From Ramlibacter montanisoli (GTDB lineage Bacteria; Pseudomonadota; Gammaproteobacteria; Burkholderiales; Burkholderiaceae_C), in NCBI RefSeq assembly GCF_013087525.1, contig NZ_JABFCS010000001.1:2604001-2668000 (forward strand): 64,000 nucleotides of DNA. The letters are read 5' to 3'. A model generated the notes under the pieces. The model saw nothing but the letters and a program-made list of their open reading frames with translations, made no database searches and had not been told where the DNA came from. Below are positions 17,769 to 27,962 of this stretch, one piece after another; position 1 is the first letter of the stretch; every line of letters starts with the position of its first letter. The position numbers were made by a program, and so were the translations under genes.

Positions 17769-18104
17769 ATGGTGCGCCGCCTGTTGCTCCTCGTCGTCGC
17801 CGCGCTGGTCCTGCGCGGCTGGGTGGGCGAAGCCATGGCCGGGCAGATGCTCGCCCAGCAGCTGCAGCTGCCTTCCACGCACGCCACCGCCATGCACAGC
17901 CCCGATTGCCCGGGCTCCGTGGCGGATGAAGGCGGCGAGGCCACCGCGGACCAGGGCCTGCACTGCCAGGACTGCACCTTGCATGCATTGACGGCGGCGC
18001 CGCTGCCGCTGCCGCGGCTGCTGCCCGCAAGCCGTGTGCTCCCGGTCGCGCCCGCCTTCGCGAGCGCAGAACGCGTGCCGGGCGACAAGCCGCCCATTTC
18101 CTGA
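17769..18104 (+). CDS. Small secreted Cys/His protein, first gene of the cus efflux operon (paralogue of the one at 5538)
   Basis: A 111-residue protein starting MVRRLLLLVVAALVLRGWVGEAMAG, then HATAMHSPDCPG and a central HCQDCTLHAL metal-type motif, ending AFASAERVPGDKPPIS. It shares the opening, the Cys pair and the ending with the protein at 5538. Both genes precede a TolC-type outer-membrane gene, and both have a -10 element almost touching the start codon. DUF2946-like proteins of copper clusters have this architecture; the role (copper sensing, delivery or quality control) is unproven. Confidence 0.62.
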   Translation: MVRRLLLLVVAALVLRGWVGEAMAGQMLAQQLQLPSTHATAMHSPDCPGSVADEGGEATADQGLHCQDCTLHALTAAPLPLPRLLPASRVLPVAPAFASAERVPGDKPPIS

Positions 18105-18195
18105 GTTCCCCGCCCGAACTCCGTCCGCCGCGAGGTGGACGGGCTTCCATGCGCGCAGCCGCGCGCCCGCAAACGCATCCGCATTGCAGGGAACC

Positions 18196-19470
18196 ATGTC
18201 CAGATCCATTTCCATCGCGCCCCTGGCCACGCTGGCGGCGCTCCTCCTCAGCGCCGGCGCCGCGCTCGCCCAGCCGCTGTCGCTGGCGGAAGCGCAGGAG
18301 CTTGCCGTGCAGCGCTCGCGCCAGCTGCCCGCGCAGGCCGCGGCGGCATCGGCCGCGCGCGAACGTGCCGTGGCCGCCGGCCAGCGCCCCGATCCCGTGC
18401 TGCGGCTGGGGATCTCCAACCTCCTCATCGAGGGCCCCGACCGCTTCAGCCTCACGCGCGAGGGCATGACCATGCGCAACATCGGCGTGATGCAGGAGCT
18501 CACGCGCGGCGACAAGCTCGCGGCGCGCAGCCGCCGCTACGAGCAGGAAGCCCTGGCCGCCGAAGCGATGCAGGACGGAGCGCGCCTGATGGTGCGGCGC
18601 GACGCGGGCCTCGCGTGGCTGGACCTGCTCTATGCGCAGCGCGCCGTCGAAGGCATGCGCCAGCAGCAGGCGGAAACGCGGCTGCAGCTGGAAGGCGCAC
18701 TGGCCTCCCTGCGCGGCGGCCGCGGCACGCAAGCCGAAGTGGTGGCCGCACAGCAGGCGAGCGCCCAGCTGGACGACCGCATCGAGGAAGGCACGCGCGA
18801 AGTGCAGGCGGCGCGCGCGGCGCTCGCGCGCTGGGTCGGCGAGCCGGCGGACCGTCCCCTGCTGGCGGCGCTGCCCGCGCCGTTGGCGGAGCCCGGTGAC
18901 CTGGCGCAGCGCATCGCCGCCCACCCGCAGCTGCGCGCGCTGCACGGCCAGGAGGCGGTCGCCGAGGCGGAAGTGGCGATGGCCGCCAGCGAGCGGCGCG
19001 GCGACTGGAGCGTGGAGCTGATGTACAGCCAGCGCGGCTCGCAGTTCGGCGACATGGTGTCGCTCACGCTGTCGCGGCCGCTGCAGTTGAACCGGGGTGC
19101 GCGGCAGGACCGCGAGGTCGCGGCGAAGCGCGCGGACGCGGAGCGCCTGCGCGAGGAGCGCGAGGAGGCGCGGCGCGGCCTGGTCGCCGAGGCGCAGGCG
19201 CTGCTGGCCACCTGGCAGGGCGTGCGCAACCGGCTGCAGCTGCACGACACGCGCCTGCTGCCGCTGGCGTCCGACCGCATCCAGGCCTCGCTGGCCGCCT
19301 ACCGGGGCGGCGGCATGCTGGCTTCCGTGCTGGAGGCGCGCCGCGGCTACATCGAGACGCACCTGGAACGGCTGCGCCTGGAGCGCGACGCAGGCCGCGC
19401 CCTGCTGCAACTGGAATACCTGCTGGGCGGCCACGACGCCGCCACCATCCAGGAAGGGGCACGGCCATGA
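18196..19470 (+). CDS. cusC: TolC-family outer-membrane efflux protein of the Cus system
   Basis: A 424-residue protein with a signal peptide ending AALAQ, then two TolC repeats rich in long helices (LSLAEAQELAVQRSRQLPAQ, RRDAGLAWLDLLYAQRAVEGMRQQQAETRLQLEGALASLRGGRGTQAEVVAAQQ). It has no lipobox, unlike the TolC-type protein at 6350. The frame is intact. The start at 18196 follows AGGGAACC. Its stop overlaps the adaptor start by 4 bases, so the two are probably coupled. It forms the outer-membrane channel of the tripartite copper/silver pump. Confidence 0.88.
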   Translation: MSRSISIAPLATLAALLLSAGAALAQPLSLAEAQELAVQRSRQLPAQAAAASAARERAVAAGQRPDPVLRLGISNLLIEGPDRFSLTREGMTMRNIGVMQELTRGDKLAARSRRYEQEALAAEAMQDGARLMVRRDAGLAWLDLLYAQRAVEGMRQQQAETRLQLEGALASLRGGRGTQAEVVAAQQASAQLDDRIEEGTREVQAARAALARWVGEPADRPLLAALPAPLAEPGDLAQRIAAHPQLRALHGQEAVAEAEVAMAASERRGDWSVELMYSQRGSQFGDMVSLTLSRPLQLNRGARQDREVAAKRADAERLREEREEARRGLVAEAQALLATWQGVRNRLQLHDTRLLPLASDRIQASLAAYRGGGMLASVLEARRGYIETHLERLRLERDAGRALLQLEYLLGGHDAATIQEGARP

Positions 19471-21092
19471 AGAACCCACCACGCACCATCGCTCTCGCAG
19501 CCGTCGCCATCGCACTGCTGGCAGGCGCGGGCTACGGCCTCTACCGCCTGGGCCTGCAGCAGGGGCAGCACGGAAACGAGCATGCCGCCGCGCCGCTCCC
19601 CGCCACGCCGGCTGCCGCGACTTCCGATCCGTCCACCTGGACCGCGAGCCAGGGTGAGGAAGCCACGCGCAGGCATATCCGCGACGGCATCCGCGCCGGC
19701 AGCGTCGACCCCGTGACCGGCCGCAAGGTCCTGTACTACCAGGACCCGATGTCCCCGGCACGCGCTTCGAGGCGCCCGGCAAGTCGCCCTTCATGAACAT
19801 GCTGCTGGTGCCCGTCTATGCGGGCAGCGAGGCCGGCGACACGGGCGGCGTGAGCATCAGCCCGCGCATGCAGCAGAACCTGGGCCTGCGCACCGCGGTG
19901 GTCGCACAGGGACGGCTGCCCTCGCAGGTGGTCGCCTCCGGCAGCATCAGCTGGAACGAGCGCGACCAGGTGGTGGTGCAGGCGCGCGCCTCCGCCTTCG
20001 TCGAGCGGCTGTACGTGCGCGCCAACCTCGATGCGGTGCGCAAGGGTCAGCCGCTCGCGGAGCTCTACGTGCCCGACTGGGTGGCGGCGCAGGAGGAATT
20101 CCTCGCGGTGCGCCGCATGCAGGGCGCGGAACTCAGCCAGCTGCGCGAGGCCTCGCGCGCGCGGATGCGCCAGGCCGGCATGAGCCTGGAGCAGATCCAG
20201 CAGGTGGAGACCACCGGCCGCGTGCAGGCGCGCATGACGCTCACGGCGCCGATCGCCGGCATCGTGACCGAGGTTGCCGCGCGCGAGGGCATGGCGGTGA
20301 TGCCGGGCACGACGCTGTTCCGCGTCAACGGCCTCGCGACCGTCTGGGCGCAGGCCGAGGTGCCCGAGAGCCAGGCCGGTCAGGTGCGCCCCGGCACGCG
20401 CGTGCGGGCGACCACGCCTGCCGTGCCCGGCGAGGTGTTCGAGGGCCGCGTGCAGGCGCTGCTGCCGGAGGTGGCAGGCGGCACGCGCACGATCAAGGCG
20501 CGCATGGAGATCGCCAACCGCGGCGGCCGGCTGGTGCCCGGCATGTTCGTGCAGATGCACTTCAGCGACGCCGACCCGCGCCCCACCCTGCTGGTGCCGA
20601 GCGAAGCGGTGATCCAGACCGGCCGCCGCACGGTGGTGATGGTGGCCGGCGACGATGGCCGCTTCCGCGTCGTGGAGGTCGAGGCCGGCACCGAGGCTGG
20701 CGGGCAGACCGAGGTCAGGCGCGGGCTGCAGGCGGGCCAGAAGGTGGTGGTGTCCTCGCAGTTCCTGATCGACTCCGAGGCCAGCCTGCGCGGGCTGGAG
20801 GCGCGGCTGAACGCCGGCCCGCCGGCGGCGGCGGCGCCAGCAGCGGCATACCGCACGCCCGCCAAGGTCGACGCCATCGAGAAGGACGCGCTCACGCTCA
20901 CGCACCCCGAGATCCCCGCGCTCAAGTGGCCCGGCATGACGATGGAGTTCAAGCTCGCGCCGGCGCTGAAGCTGCCGCGGGGGGCTGGCCGCCGGCGACC
21001 AGGTGGAAGTGGAGTTCCGCGTGCCCGGGCCGGGCGAGGCGGAGATCACCGCGCTCACCCGCGGCGCGCCGGCGGCGAAAGGCAAGCCATGA
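19467..21092 (+). CDS. cusB: CusB-type RND periplasmic adaptor with fused CusF-like domain; two frame breaks
   Basis: About 541 residues when repaired. An N-terminal membrane anchor ([23 protein letters not shown]) leads to the metal-binding KVLYYQDPM(V)[14 protein letters not shown] segment, then the barrel-sandwich and beta-barrel domains ([29 protein letters not shown]). The C terminus has a CusF-like module, [32 protein letters not shown], with the Trp and Met ligands. Frame breaks: one G missing near 19752, and one extra G in a run of six near 20978. Correcting the latter gives [39 protein letters not shown] overlaps with cusA. Confidence 0.87.
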
Positions 21093-24000
21093 TCGCGCGC
21101 CTGATCCACTGGTCGATCGCCAACCGCTTCCTGGTGCTGCTGGCGACGCTGATCGTCGCCGTGGCCGGCGTCGTCTCCATGCTGCGCACGCCGCTGGATG
21201 CCCTGCCCGACCTGTCGGACGTGCAGGTGATCATCCGCACCACCTGGCCGGGCCAGGCGCCGCGCATCGTGGAGAACCAGGTGACCTATCCGCTCACCAC
21301 CACGATGCTGTCGGTTCCGGGCGCCAAGACGGTGCGCGGCTACTCCTTCTTCGGCGACAGCTTCGTGTACGTGCTGTTCGAGGATGGCACCGACCTGTAC
21401 TGGGCGCGCTCGCGCGTGCTGGAGTACCTGAACCAGGCGCAGGGACGGCTGCCCGCCGGCGCGCGCTCGGCGATCGGTCCGGACGCGACCGGCGTCGGCT
21501 GGATCTACCAGTACGCGCTGGTGGACCGCAGCGGCCGCATGGACATTGCGCAGCTGCGCGCCCTGCAGGACTGGTTCCTGCGCTTCGAGCTCAAGACCAT
21601 CCCCGACGTGGCCGAGGTCGCCACCATCGGCGGCATGGTGCGGCAGTACCAGATCGTCGCCGACCCCGAGAAGCTGGCCGCCTACGGCATCCCGCTGTCG
21701 CGCGTGATGGAGGCCGTGCAGCGCGCCAACCAGGAGACCGGCGGCTCGGTGCTGGAGATGGGGAAGCCGAGTACATGGTGCGCGCTTCCGGCTACCTGCA
21801 GACGCTGGACGACTTCCGCGCCATCCCGCTGACCACCAGCGAACGCGGGATCTCCGTGCGGCTCGGCGACGTGGCGCGGGTGCAGGTGGGCCCCGAGATG
21901 CGGCGCGGCATCGGCGAGCTCGATGGCGAGGGCGAGGCCGTGGGCGGCGTCATCGTCATGCGCTCGGGCAAGAACGCGCTGGAGACGATACGCGCGGTGA
22001 AGCTGAAGATGGCGGAACTGCAGAAGACCCTGCCGCAGGGCGTGCAGGTGGTGACCACCTACGACCGCTCGGGCCTGATCGAACGGGCGGTGAAGAACCT
22101 GGGCACCAAGCTGGTGGAGGAGTTCATCGTGGTGGCGCTGGTGTGCTTCGCCTTCCTGTTCCACCTGCGCTCGTCCTTCGTGGCGATCGTGTCGCTGCCG
22201 CTGGGCATCCTGGCGTCCTTCATCGTGATGCGCTGGCAGGGCGTCAACGCCAACATCATGTCGCTGGGCGGCATCGCCATCGCGATCGGCGCCATGGTCG
22301 ATGCCGCCGTGGTGATGATCGAGAACGCGCACAAGCACATCGAGCGCTGGCACCACGCGCATCCTGGCGAGAAGCTGGAAGGCGAGGCGCACTGGAAGGT
22401 GATCGGGGCCTCGGCAGCGGAGGTCGGGCCGGCCCTGTTCTTCTCGCTGCTGGTCATCACCCTCAGCTTCATCCCCGTGTTCACGCTGCAGGCGCAGGAA
22501 GGACGGCTGTTCGGGCCGCTGGCCTTCACCAAGACCTACGCGATGGCCGCGGCGGCGGGCCTGTCGGTCACGCTGATCCCGGTGCTCATGGGCCTGCTGA
22601 TCCGCGGCAGGATCCCGAGCGAGGACCGCAACCCGATCAACCGCTTCCTGATCCGCATCTACCAGCCGCTGCTGGCGCGCGTGCTGGCGGCGCCGAAGGC
22701 GACGCTGGCGGTCGCCGTCCTGCTCCTGCTGGTGAGCCTGTGGCCGCTCTCGCGCATCGGCTCCGAGTTCCTGCCGGCCATGGAGGAGGGCGACCTGCTG
22801 TACATGCCCACCGCCCTGCCCGGCCTGTCCGCCGGCAAGGCGGGCGAGCTGCTGCAGCAGACCGACCGCCTGATCCGCACCGTGCCCGAGGTGCGCAGCG
22901 TGTACGGCAAGGCGGGCCGCGCGGAGACGGCCACCGACCCGGCGCCGCTGGAGATGTTCGAGACCACCATCCAGCTCAAGCCGCGCGACCAGTGGCGCGC
23001 CGGCATGACCATGGACAAGCTCGTGGAGGAACTGGACCGGACCGTGCGCGTCCCCGGCCTGGCCAACATCTGGGTGCCGCCGATCCGCAACCGCATCGAC
23101 ATGCTGGCCACCGGCATCAAGAGCGCGGTCGGCATCAAGGTCGCCGGCCCGGACCTGGCCACCATCGACCGCGTCGCCAAGGAGATCGAGCAGGCGGTCA
23201 AGCCGGTGGCGGGCGTGGGCAGCGCGCTGGCGGAGCGCCTCTCGGGCGGCCGCTACGTGGACATCGACATCAAGCGCGAGGCGGCCGCCCGCTACGGCCT
23301 CAACGTGGCCGACGTGCAGGCGGTGATCGGCTCCGCGATCGGCGGCGAGAACATCGGCGAGACCGTGGAGGGCCTGCAGCGCTTCCCCATCAACCTGCGC
23401 TACCCGCGCGAGATCCGCGACTCGCTGGACGCATTGCGGCAGCTGCCGATCGTGACCGAGCGCGGCCAGCGCCTGCTGCTGGCCGACGTGGCCGAGGTGA
23501 AGGTCACCGACGGCCCGCCCATGCTGCGCAGCGAGAACGCGCGCCTGTCCGGCTGGATCTACGTGGACGTGCGTGGCCGCGACCTGAGCGGCGTGGTGCG
23601 CGAGATGCAGCGCGAAGTGGCGGCGAAAGTGCAGCTGCCACCGGGTTACTCGGTCTCCTGGTCCGGCCAGTTCGAATACCTGGAACGCGCCACGCAGAAG
23701 CTCAAGCTGGTGGTGCCCTTCACGCTGCTGATCATCTTCGTGTTGCTGTACCTCACCTTCCGGCGCATCGACGAGGCGCTGCTGATCATGGCGACGCTGC
23801 CCTTCGCGCTGGTGGGCGGCGTGTGGCTGCTGTGGGCGCTGGGCTACAACCTGTCGGTCGCCGGCGCCGTCGGCTTCATCGCGCTGGCCGGCGTGGCGGC
23901 GGAGTTCGGCGTCATCATGCTGCTGTACCTGAAGCACGCCTGGGAGGACCGCAGCGAAGACACCGAAGCGGAGCTGCACCGCGCGATCGAGCACGGGGCG

Positions 24001-24228
24001 GTGATGCGCGTGCGGCCGAAGGCGATGACCGTGGCGGTGATCCTGGCCGGCCTGTTCCCCATCCTGTGGGGCGGCGGCGCCGGCAGCGAGGTAATGCAGC
24101 GCATCGCCGCGCCCATGGTGGGCGGCATGATCACCGCGCCGCTGCTGTCGATGTTCCTGGTGCCGGCGGCCTACCTGCTGATCCGGCGTCCGCGGAAAAC
24201 GCGGGTGGCGGTCCCGCAGGCCGCCTGA
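21089..24228 (+). CDS. cusA: CusA-type heavy-metal RND efflux pump; one frame break
   Basis: About 1046 residues when repaired. Inner-membrane proton-driven pump that exports Cu(I)/Ag(I) from the periplasm or cytosol through CusCB. It starts [27 protein letters not shown], has [18 protein letters not shown], the helix-4 motif [19 protein letters not shown] near residue 400, and the C-terminal [27 protein letters not shown]. The frame shifts near 21763 in a G run; adding one G restores [15 protein letters not shown]. The HME-RND clade is clear from these motifs; Cu/Ag rather than Zn/Co is inferred from the CusF domain of its adaptor. Confidence 0.9.
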
Positions 24229-24619
24229 GCGGCTGCGCCGAGAAGAACAGCACGGCGCCCACCATCTCGTCGACGCTCATGTTGCCCATCACCTCCTCCA
24301 TGAGCGGGTCGCGGCGGCGGCCGTCGGCGAACTGCTGCAGCTGTTCGAGGAGGTAGGCGCGCTTCTGCGCGGTGAGGATGGGGGCGTCGGGCCGGGCGGC
24401 GATCCCGTGCGCGCCGTGGCAGTGGGCGCAGACGACGGCGACCTTGCGACCGAGCTGCAGCAGCCTGGACTGCAAGGCCGGGTCGGCCTCGGCCTGCGCG
24501 GCGCGGTCCCGGATGGCGGCGGCGCTCGCCGGCTCTCCTTCGCCGTCCGCCGCCCGCGCGCCACCGGCCAGCGCCGCGCACAGCAGGATGGTCCAAAGCA
24601 CCGGGTCGCCCTGTCGCAT
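24131..24619 (-). CDS. Small periplasmic cytochrome c
   Basis: Up to 162 residues. The signal peptide ends GGARA, a single c-type haem site [10 protein letters not shown] lies near residue 65, and [22 protein letters not shown] is a conserved ending of class I cytochromes. GGGAGG precedes the ATG. The last 32 or so codons overlap the end of cusA on the other strand and are low-complexity Pro/Ala, so the true stop may be earlier, hidden by an indel. It is convergent with the cus operon; the electron partner is unknown. Confidence 0.7.
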   Translation of the reverse strand: MRQGDPVLWTILLCAALAGGARAADGEGEPASAAAIRDRAAQAEADPALQSRLLQLGRKVAVVCAHCHGAHGIAARPDAPILTAQKRAYLLEQLQQFADGRRRDPLMEEVMGNMSVDEMVGAVLFFSAQPLRRPAGPPPAFSADAGSAGRPPAPGTSTAAAR

Positions 24620-24721
24620 GGCGCGGTCCTCCCTCGCTTCATTCTGGGCCGGTGTGGCGCCGGTGAATCACGACTGCGTCAAGGAAACGGCGGCACCCGG
24701 GCCGGGCGCAATAATCGCTGC

Positions 24722-25698
24722 ATGCATTCCTCCATCACCGACGTGGCCGGCATCGAGGTCGGCCACTTCACCGACAGCCGGCGGCCCACGGGCTGCACCG
24801 TGGTGCTCGCGCGCGCCAGCGCGGTCGCCGCGGTCGACGTCCGGGGCGCGGCCCCCGGCACCCGCGAAACCGACCTGCTGGCCCCGCACAACGTGGTGGA
24901 GCGCGTGCACGGCATCCTGCTGGCCGGCGGCAGCGCCTGGGGCTGGACGCCGCCGGCGGCGTGATGCGCTGGCTGGACGAACAGGGCATCGGCCTGCAGG
25001 TGGGACCGGGGCGCGTGCCGCTGGTCCCCGGCGCCGTGCTGTTCGACCTGCCGCTGGGCGACCAGCGCATCCGCCCCGACGCCGCGGCCGGCTACGCAGC
25101 CTGCCAGGCCGCATCGCGCGAGGCGCCCGCGCAGGGCAACGTGGGTGCGGGCGCGGGGGCGGTGATCGGCAAGATCTTCGGCTTCCAGCGGGCGATGAAG
25201 GGCGGCATCGGGACGGCCTCGGTCACCGTGGACGGCGTCACGGTCGGCGCCATCGTCGCCTGCAATGCACTCGGCGACGTGATCGACCCGGACACCGCGC
25301 AGGTGGTCGCCGGCGCGCGCACCGCCGACGGCAGGTCACTGCTGGACACGCGGCGCGCGCTGCTGCGCGGCGAGCTGGCGCAGCCCATCCTGCCAGGGAC
25401 CAACACCACCATCGGCGTGGTCGCCACCGACGCCGTGCTGACCAAGGTGCAGGCCGGCAGGCTCGCCACCCAGGGGCACGACGGCCTGGCGCGCGCCATC
25501 AACCCCTGCCACACCCTGTCCGACGGCGACACGCTGTTCGCGCTGGCCACCGGCGAGAGCGGCCGCAGCCTGGGCATGATGACGCTGGGTGCGATGGCGG
25601 CCGAAGCCTGCGCGCAGGCGGTGGTGCGCGCGATCCGCGCCGCGCGCGCGGTCCACGTCGGCAACCTTTCCCTGCCGGCGGCGGGTGAGCTCGCATGA
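24722..25698 (+). CDS. P1-family (DmpA-like) aminopeptidase; one frame break
   Basis: About 325 residues when repaired. It begins MHSSITDVAGIEVGHFTDSRRPTGCTVVL, then LLAGGSAWG. One missing C near 24942 breaks the frame; restored it reads GLDAAGGVMRWLDEQGIG. GNVGAGAGAVIGKIFGFQRAMKGGIG and GTNTTIGVVATDA follow, the latter containing the nucleophile Thr at which P1 precursors cleave themselves into alpha and beta chains. These Ntn-hydrolases act on N-terminal D- or beta-amino acyl groups; the substrate here is not known. ATGA overlap with the TAXI gene at 25695. Confidence 0.82.
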
Positions 25699-27020
25699 AA
25701 CCGGTGACCCTCTTGCGCAACACGCTGCTTTCCATCCGCGACCTGCTGATCTCCGCCGGGCCTGTGGCCCTGCTGGCCGTGGCGCTGCTGGTGCTGGCCT
25801 ACTGGTGGCTCAACCCGAACCCGCCGAAGAAGGTGACGCTGGCGACCGGGCCGGCGCAGAGCGCCTACGAGGAATTCGGCAAGCGCTACCAGAAGGCGCT
25901 GAAGGCCTACGGCATCGAGGTGGTGCTGGTGCCCAGCGAAGGCTCGCCCAGCAACCTGCGGCTGCTGCGCGCGGGCAAGGCGGACGTCGGCTTCGTGCAG
26001 GGCGGCGCCAGCGAGCGCAACGCCAACGAGGAAAGCGGCATCGTGTCGCTGGGCAGCCTGTTCGTGGAGCCGCTGTGGCTGTTCTACCGCGAGGACGCGG
26101 CGAAGAAGGCGGGCGGCACGCTCACCTCGCTGTCGCAGTTCCAGGACCTGCGCGTGAACGTGGGGGCGCGCGGCAGCGGCTCGCCCTTCCTGATGCGCCG
26201 CCTGTTCGAGGCCAACCGCATGGACCCGGCGCAACTGAAGCTGTCGCGCCTGGACCAGACGTCCGCGACCGTCGCCTTCCTGGGTGGCGAGCTCGATGCG
26301 CTGGTGTTTGCTTCCGCGCCCGAATCGCTGATGGTGCAGATGCTGCTGCAGACGCCGGGCGTGCGCCTGATGGACTTCAGCCAGAGCGAAGCCTACTCGC
26401 GCCGCTTTCCCTTCCTGACGCCGGTGGTGCTGCCGCGTGGCGTGGTGGACCTCTCCAAGGACCTGCCGCCGCAGGACGTGCGGCTGGTCGCGACCACCAC
26501 CTCGCTGCTGGCGCGCGAGGACACGCATCCGGCGCTGCTGCAGCTGTTCGCGCAGGCGGCGCGCGACATGCACAGCCCCGCCGGCTGGTTCAACCGCGCG
26601 GGCAGCTTCCCGAACATCGAGCACAGCGAGTACCCGATCTCGCGCGAGGCCGAGCGCGTCATGCGCAGCGGCCAGCCCTTCCTGCAGCGCTGGCTGCCCT
26701 TCTGGCTGGCCAACCTGGTGGAACGCATGTGGCTGGCGCTGGGCATCATCCTGGCCGTACTGCTGCCGCTGTCGCGGATCGTGCCGCCGCTGTACCAGTT
26801 CCGCATCCGCTCGCGCGTGTTCCGCTGGTACGGCCAGCTGCGCGACATCGAGACCCGGCTGCACGCGCAGCCGCATTCCGCCGCGGACGTGGCGCGCGAA
26901 CTCGACGCGCTGGACGACCGGGTGGGACGCATCAGCGTTCCGCTGTCGTACGCCGACGAGCTCTACGCGCTGCGCAACAACATCGACGCCGTGCGGCGCC
27001 GGGCGCTGCACGCCACCTAG
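25695..27020 (+). CDS. Membrane-anchored TAXI-family (TRAP transporter) substrate-binding protein
   Basis: A 441-residue protein. The N-terminal membrane segment is AGPVALLAVALLVLAYWWLNPNPPKKVTLATGP. The TAXI domain follows (SEGSPSNLRLLRAGKADVGFVQGG, VGARGSGSPFLMRRLFEAN). A second membrane region near residues 345-365 (WLALGIILAVLLPLSRIVPPLYQF) precedes a cytosolic helix. No DctQ/DctM membrane subunits are nearby. Anchored orphan TAXI proteins of this shape are common in betaproteobacteria; the ligand is unknown. Translational coupling to the P1 peptidase suggests a shared peptide- or amide-related function. Confidence 0.82.
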   Translation: MKPVTLLRNTLLSIRDLLISAGPVALLAVALLVLAYWWLNPNPPKKVTLATGPAQSAYEEFGKRYQKALKAYGIEVVLVPSEGSPSNLRLLRAGKADVGFVQGGASERNANEESGIVSLGSLFVEPLWLFYREDAAKKAGGTLTSLSQFQDLRVNVGARGSGSPFLMRRLFEANRMDPAQLKLSRLDQTSATVAFLGGELDALVFASAPESLMVQMLLQTPGVRLMDFSQSEAYSRRFPFLTPVVLPRGVVDLSKDLPPQDVRLVATTTSLLAREDTHPALLQLFAQAARDMHSPAGWFNRAGSFPNIEHSEYPISREAERVMRSGQPFLQRWLPFWLANLVERMWLALGIILAVLLPLSRIVPPLYQFRIRSRVFRWYGQLRDIETRLHAQPHSAADVARELDALDDRVGRISVPLSYADELYALRNNIDAVRRRALHAT

Positions 27021-27023
27021 GCC

Positions 27024-27878
27024 TTAGCTGCGGCCGCCCTGGAAGGACGCGGTCATCATGCCGGGCTGGCCGACGCGGGCCTTCACCTGCTGCAGCTGGG
27101 ACTCCAGTTCCGCCGCCTCGCGCGCGCCGACGCGCGCGTTGGCGATGTGGCGGCGCGTTTCCACCGGCAGCTTGGCGGTGTTGAGGCCGTTCCAGGTGTT
27201 GCGGCCCTTGGTGGACAGGTTGTAGTAGATCGAGACGCCTTCGCGCAGCTTGACGGCGTGCTGCTCGGGCGACAGTTTCAGGTCGGCGATGCGCCTGGCG
27301 CTCCACTTCGCCGCATCCTTCAGGTGGACGGCAGCGGCGTGCACGGCCTGGACCGGGTCGGTCGGGTCCGCGAGGCCCACGGCCCTGGCGGTGGCCGGCT
27401 CGAACTGCGCGATGCCGAGGTTGGGCGTGCCGTCCTTGCTGGCGCCCATGCGCGGGATCCACGAGGTCTCGGCATTGATGATGCCGTACACGTCGCGGTA
27501 GCTCAGGCCCACTTCCTCGAGGCCGGCGCGCTGCGCGGCCGACTGCGCCAGCAGCAGGCGCGATTCGGGATCGGGAGTCTTCAGCACGCTGCCGGCGTAG
27601 CGCACGGGCAGCCAGTTCAGCTTGCTGCGCAGCTGCTCGTAGTACGAGAGGTCCATGCGGAACGGGGACTTCGCGGCCGCGGCAGGATTCGTCGCGATGG
27701 CGATCTGCGGCTGGGGTTGCGGCTCCGCCACCTTGCCCGCGTGGACGCGCCTGGCAAGGGTGTCGGACGTAGGCGCCGGCAGCGTGCCCATCGACCCCGT
27801 GAGGCCGATGGCGACGAGGCCGGCGAGCATCACGACGTTGTGAACGGAGGCCACGTGCGAGGCAATGCGCTCTTTCAT
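27024..27878 (-). CDS. Lytic transglycosylase-like (SLT-fold) protein
   Basis: A 284-residue protein. A hydrophobic N-terminal helix (VVMLAGLVAIGLTGSMG) anchors or exports it. The SLT-type core appears at YGIINAETSWIPRMGASKDGTPNLGIAQFEPATARAVGL, where the Glu of NAETSW is the likely catalytic acid and GIAQFEPATA is the conserved substrate-groove motif. A C-terminal helical part follows. It probably cleaves peptidoglycan in the periplasm. It is convergent with the TAXI gene (3-base gap) and divergent from the GntR gene. Confidence 0.75.
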   Translation of the reverse strand: MKERIASHVASVHNVVMLAGLVAIGLTGSMGTLPAPTSDTLARRVHAGKVAEPQPQPQIAIATNPAAAAKSPFRMDLSYYEQLRSKLNWLPVRYAGSVLKTPDPESRLLLAQSAAQRAGLEEVGLSYRDVYGIINAETSWIPRMGASKDGTPNLGIAQFEPATARAVGLADPTDPVQAVHAAAVHLKDAAKWSARRIADLKLSPEQHAVKLREGVSIYYNLSTKGRNTWNGLNTAKLPVETRRHIANARVGAREAAELESQLQQVKARVGQPGMMTASFQGGRS

Positions 27879-27962
27879 CCCTGGAGTCCCCTGCTTGAAA
27901 TTGCGAACAAGACCAATTGACAGGCCGTGTCGGAGGAAGTTCGGGCTGTTACAGCGTCTCGT

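Noticed and set aside
24668..24682. Possible FNR half-site (TTGAC on the minus strand) before the cytochrome c gene
   Set aside because: The second half-site is absent (at least three mismatches) and the spacing to a -10 does not fit the other boxes.
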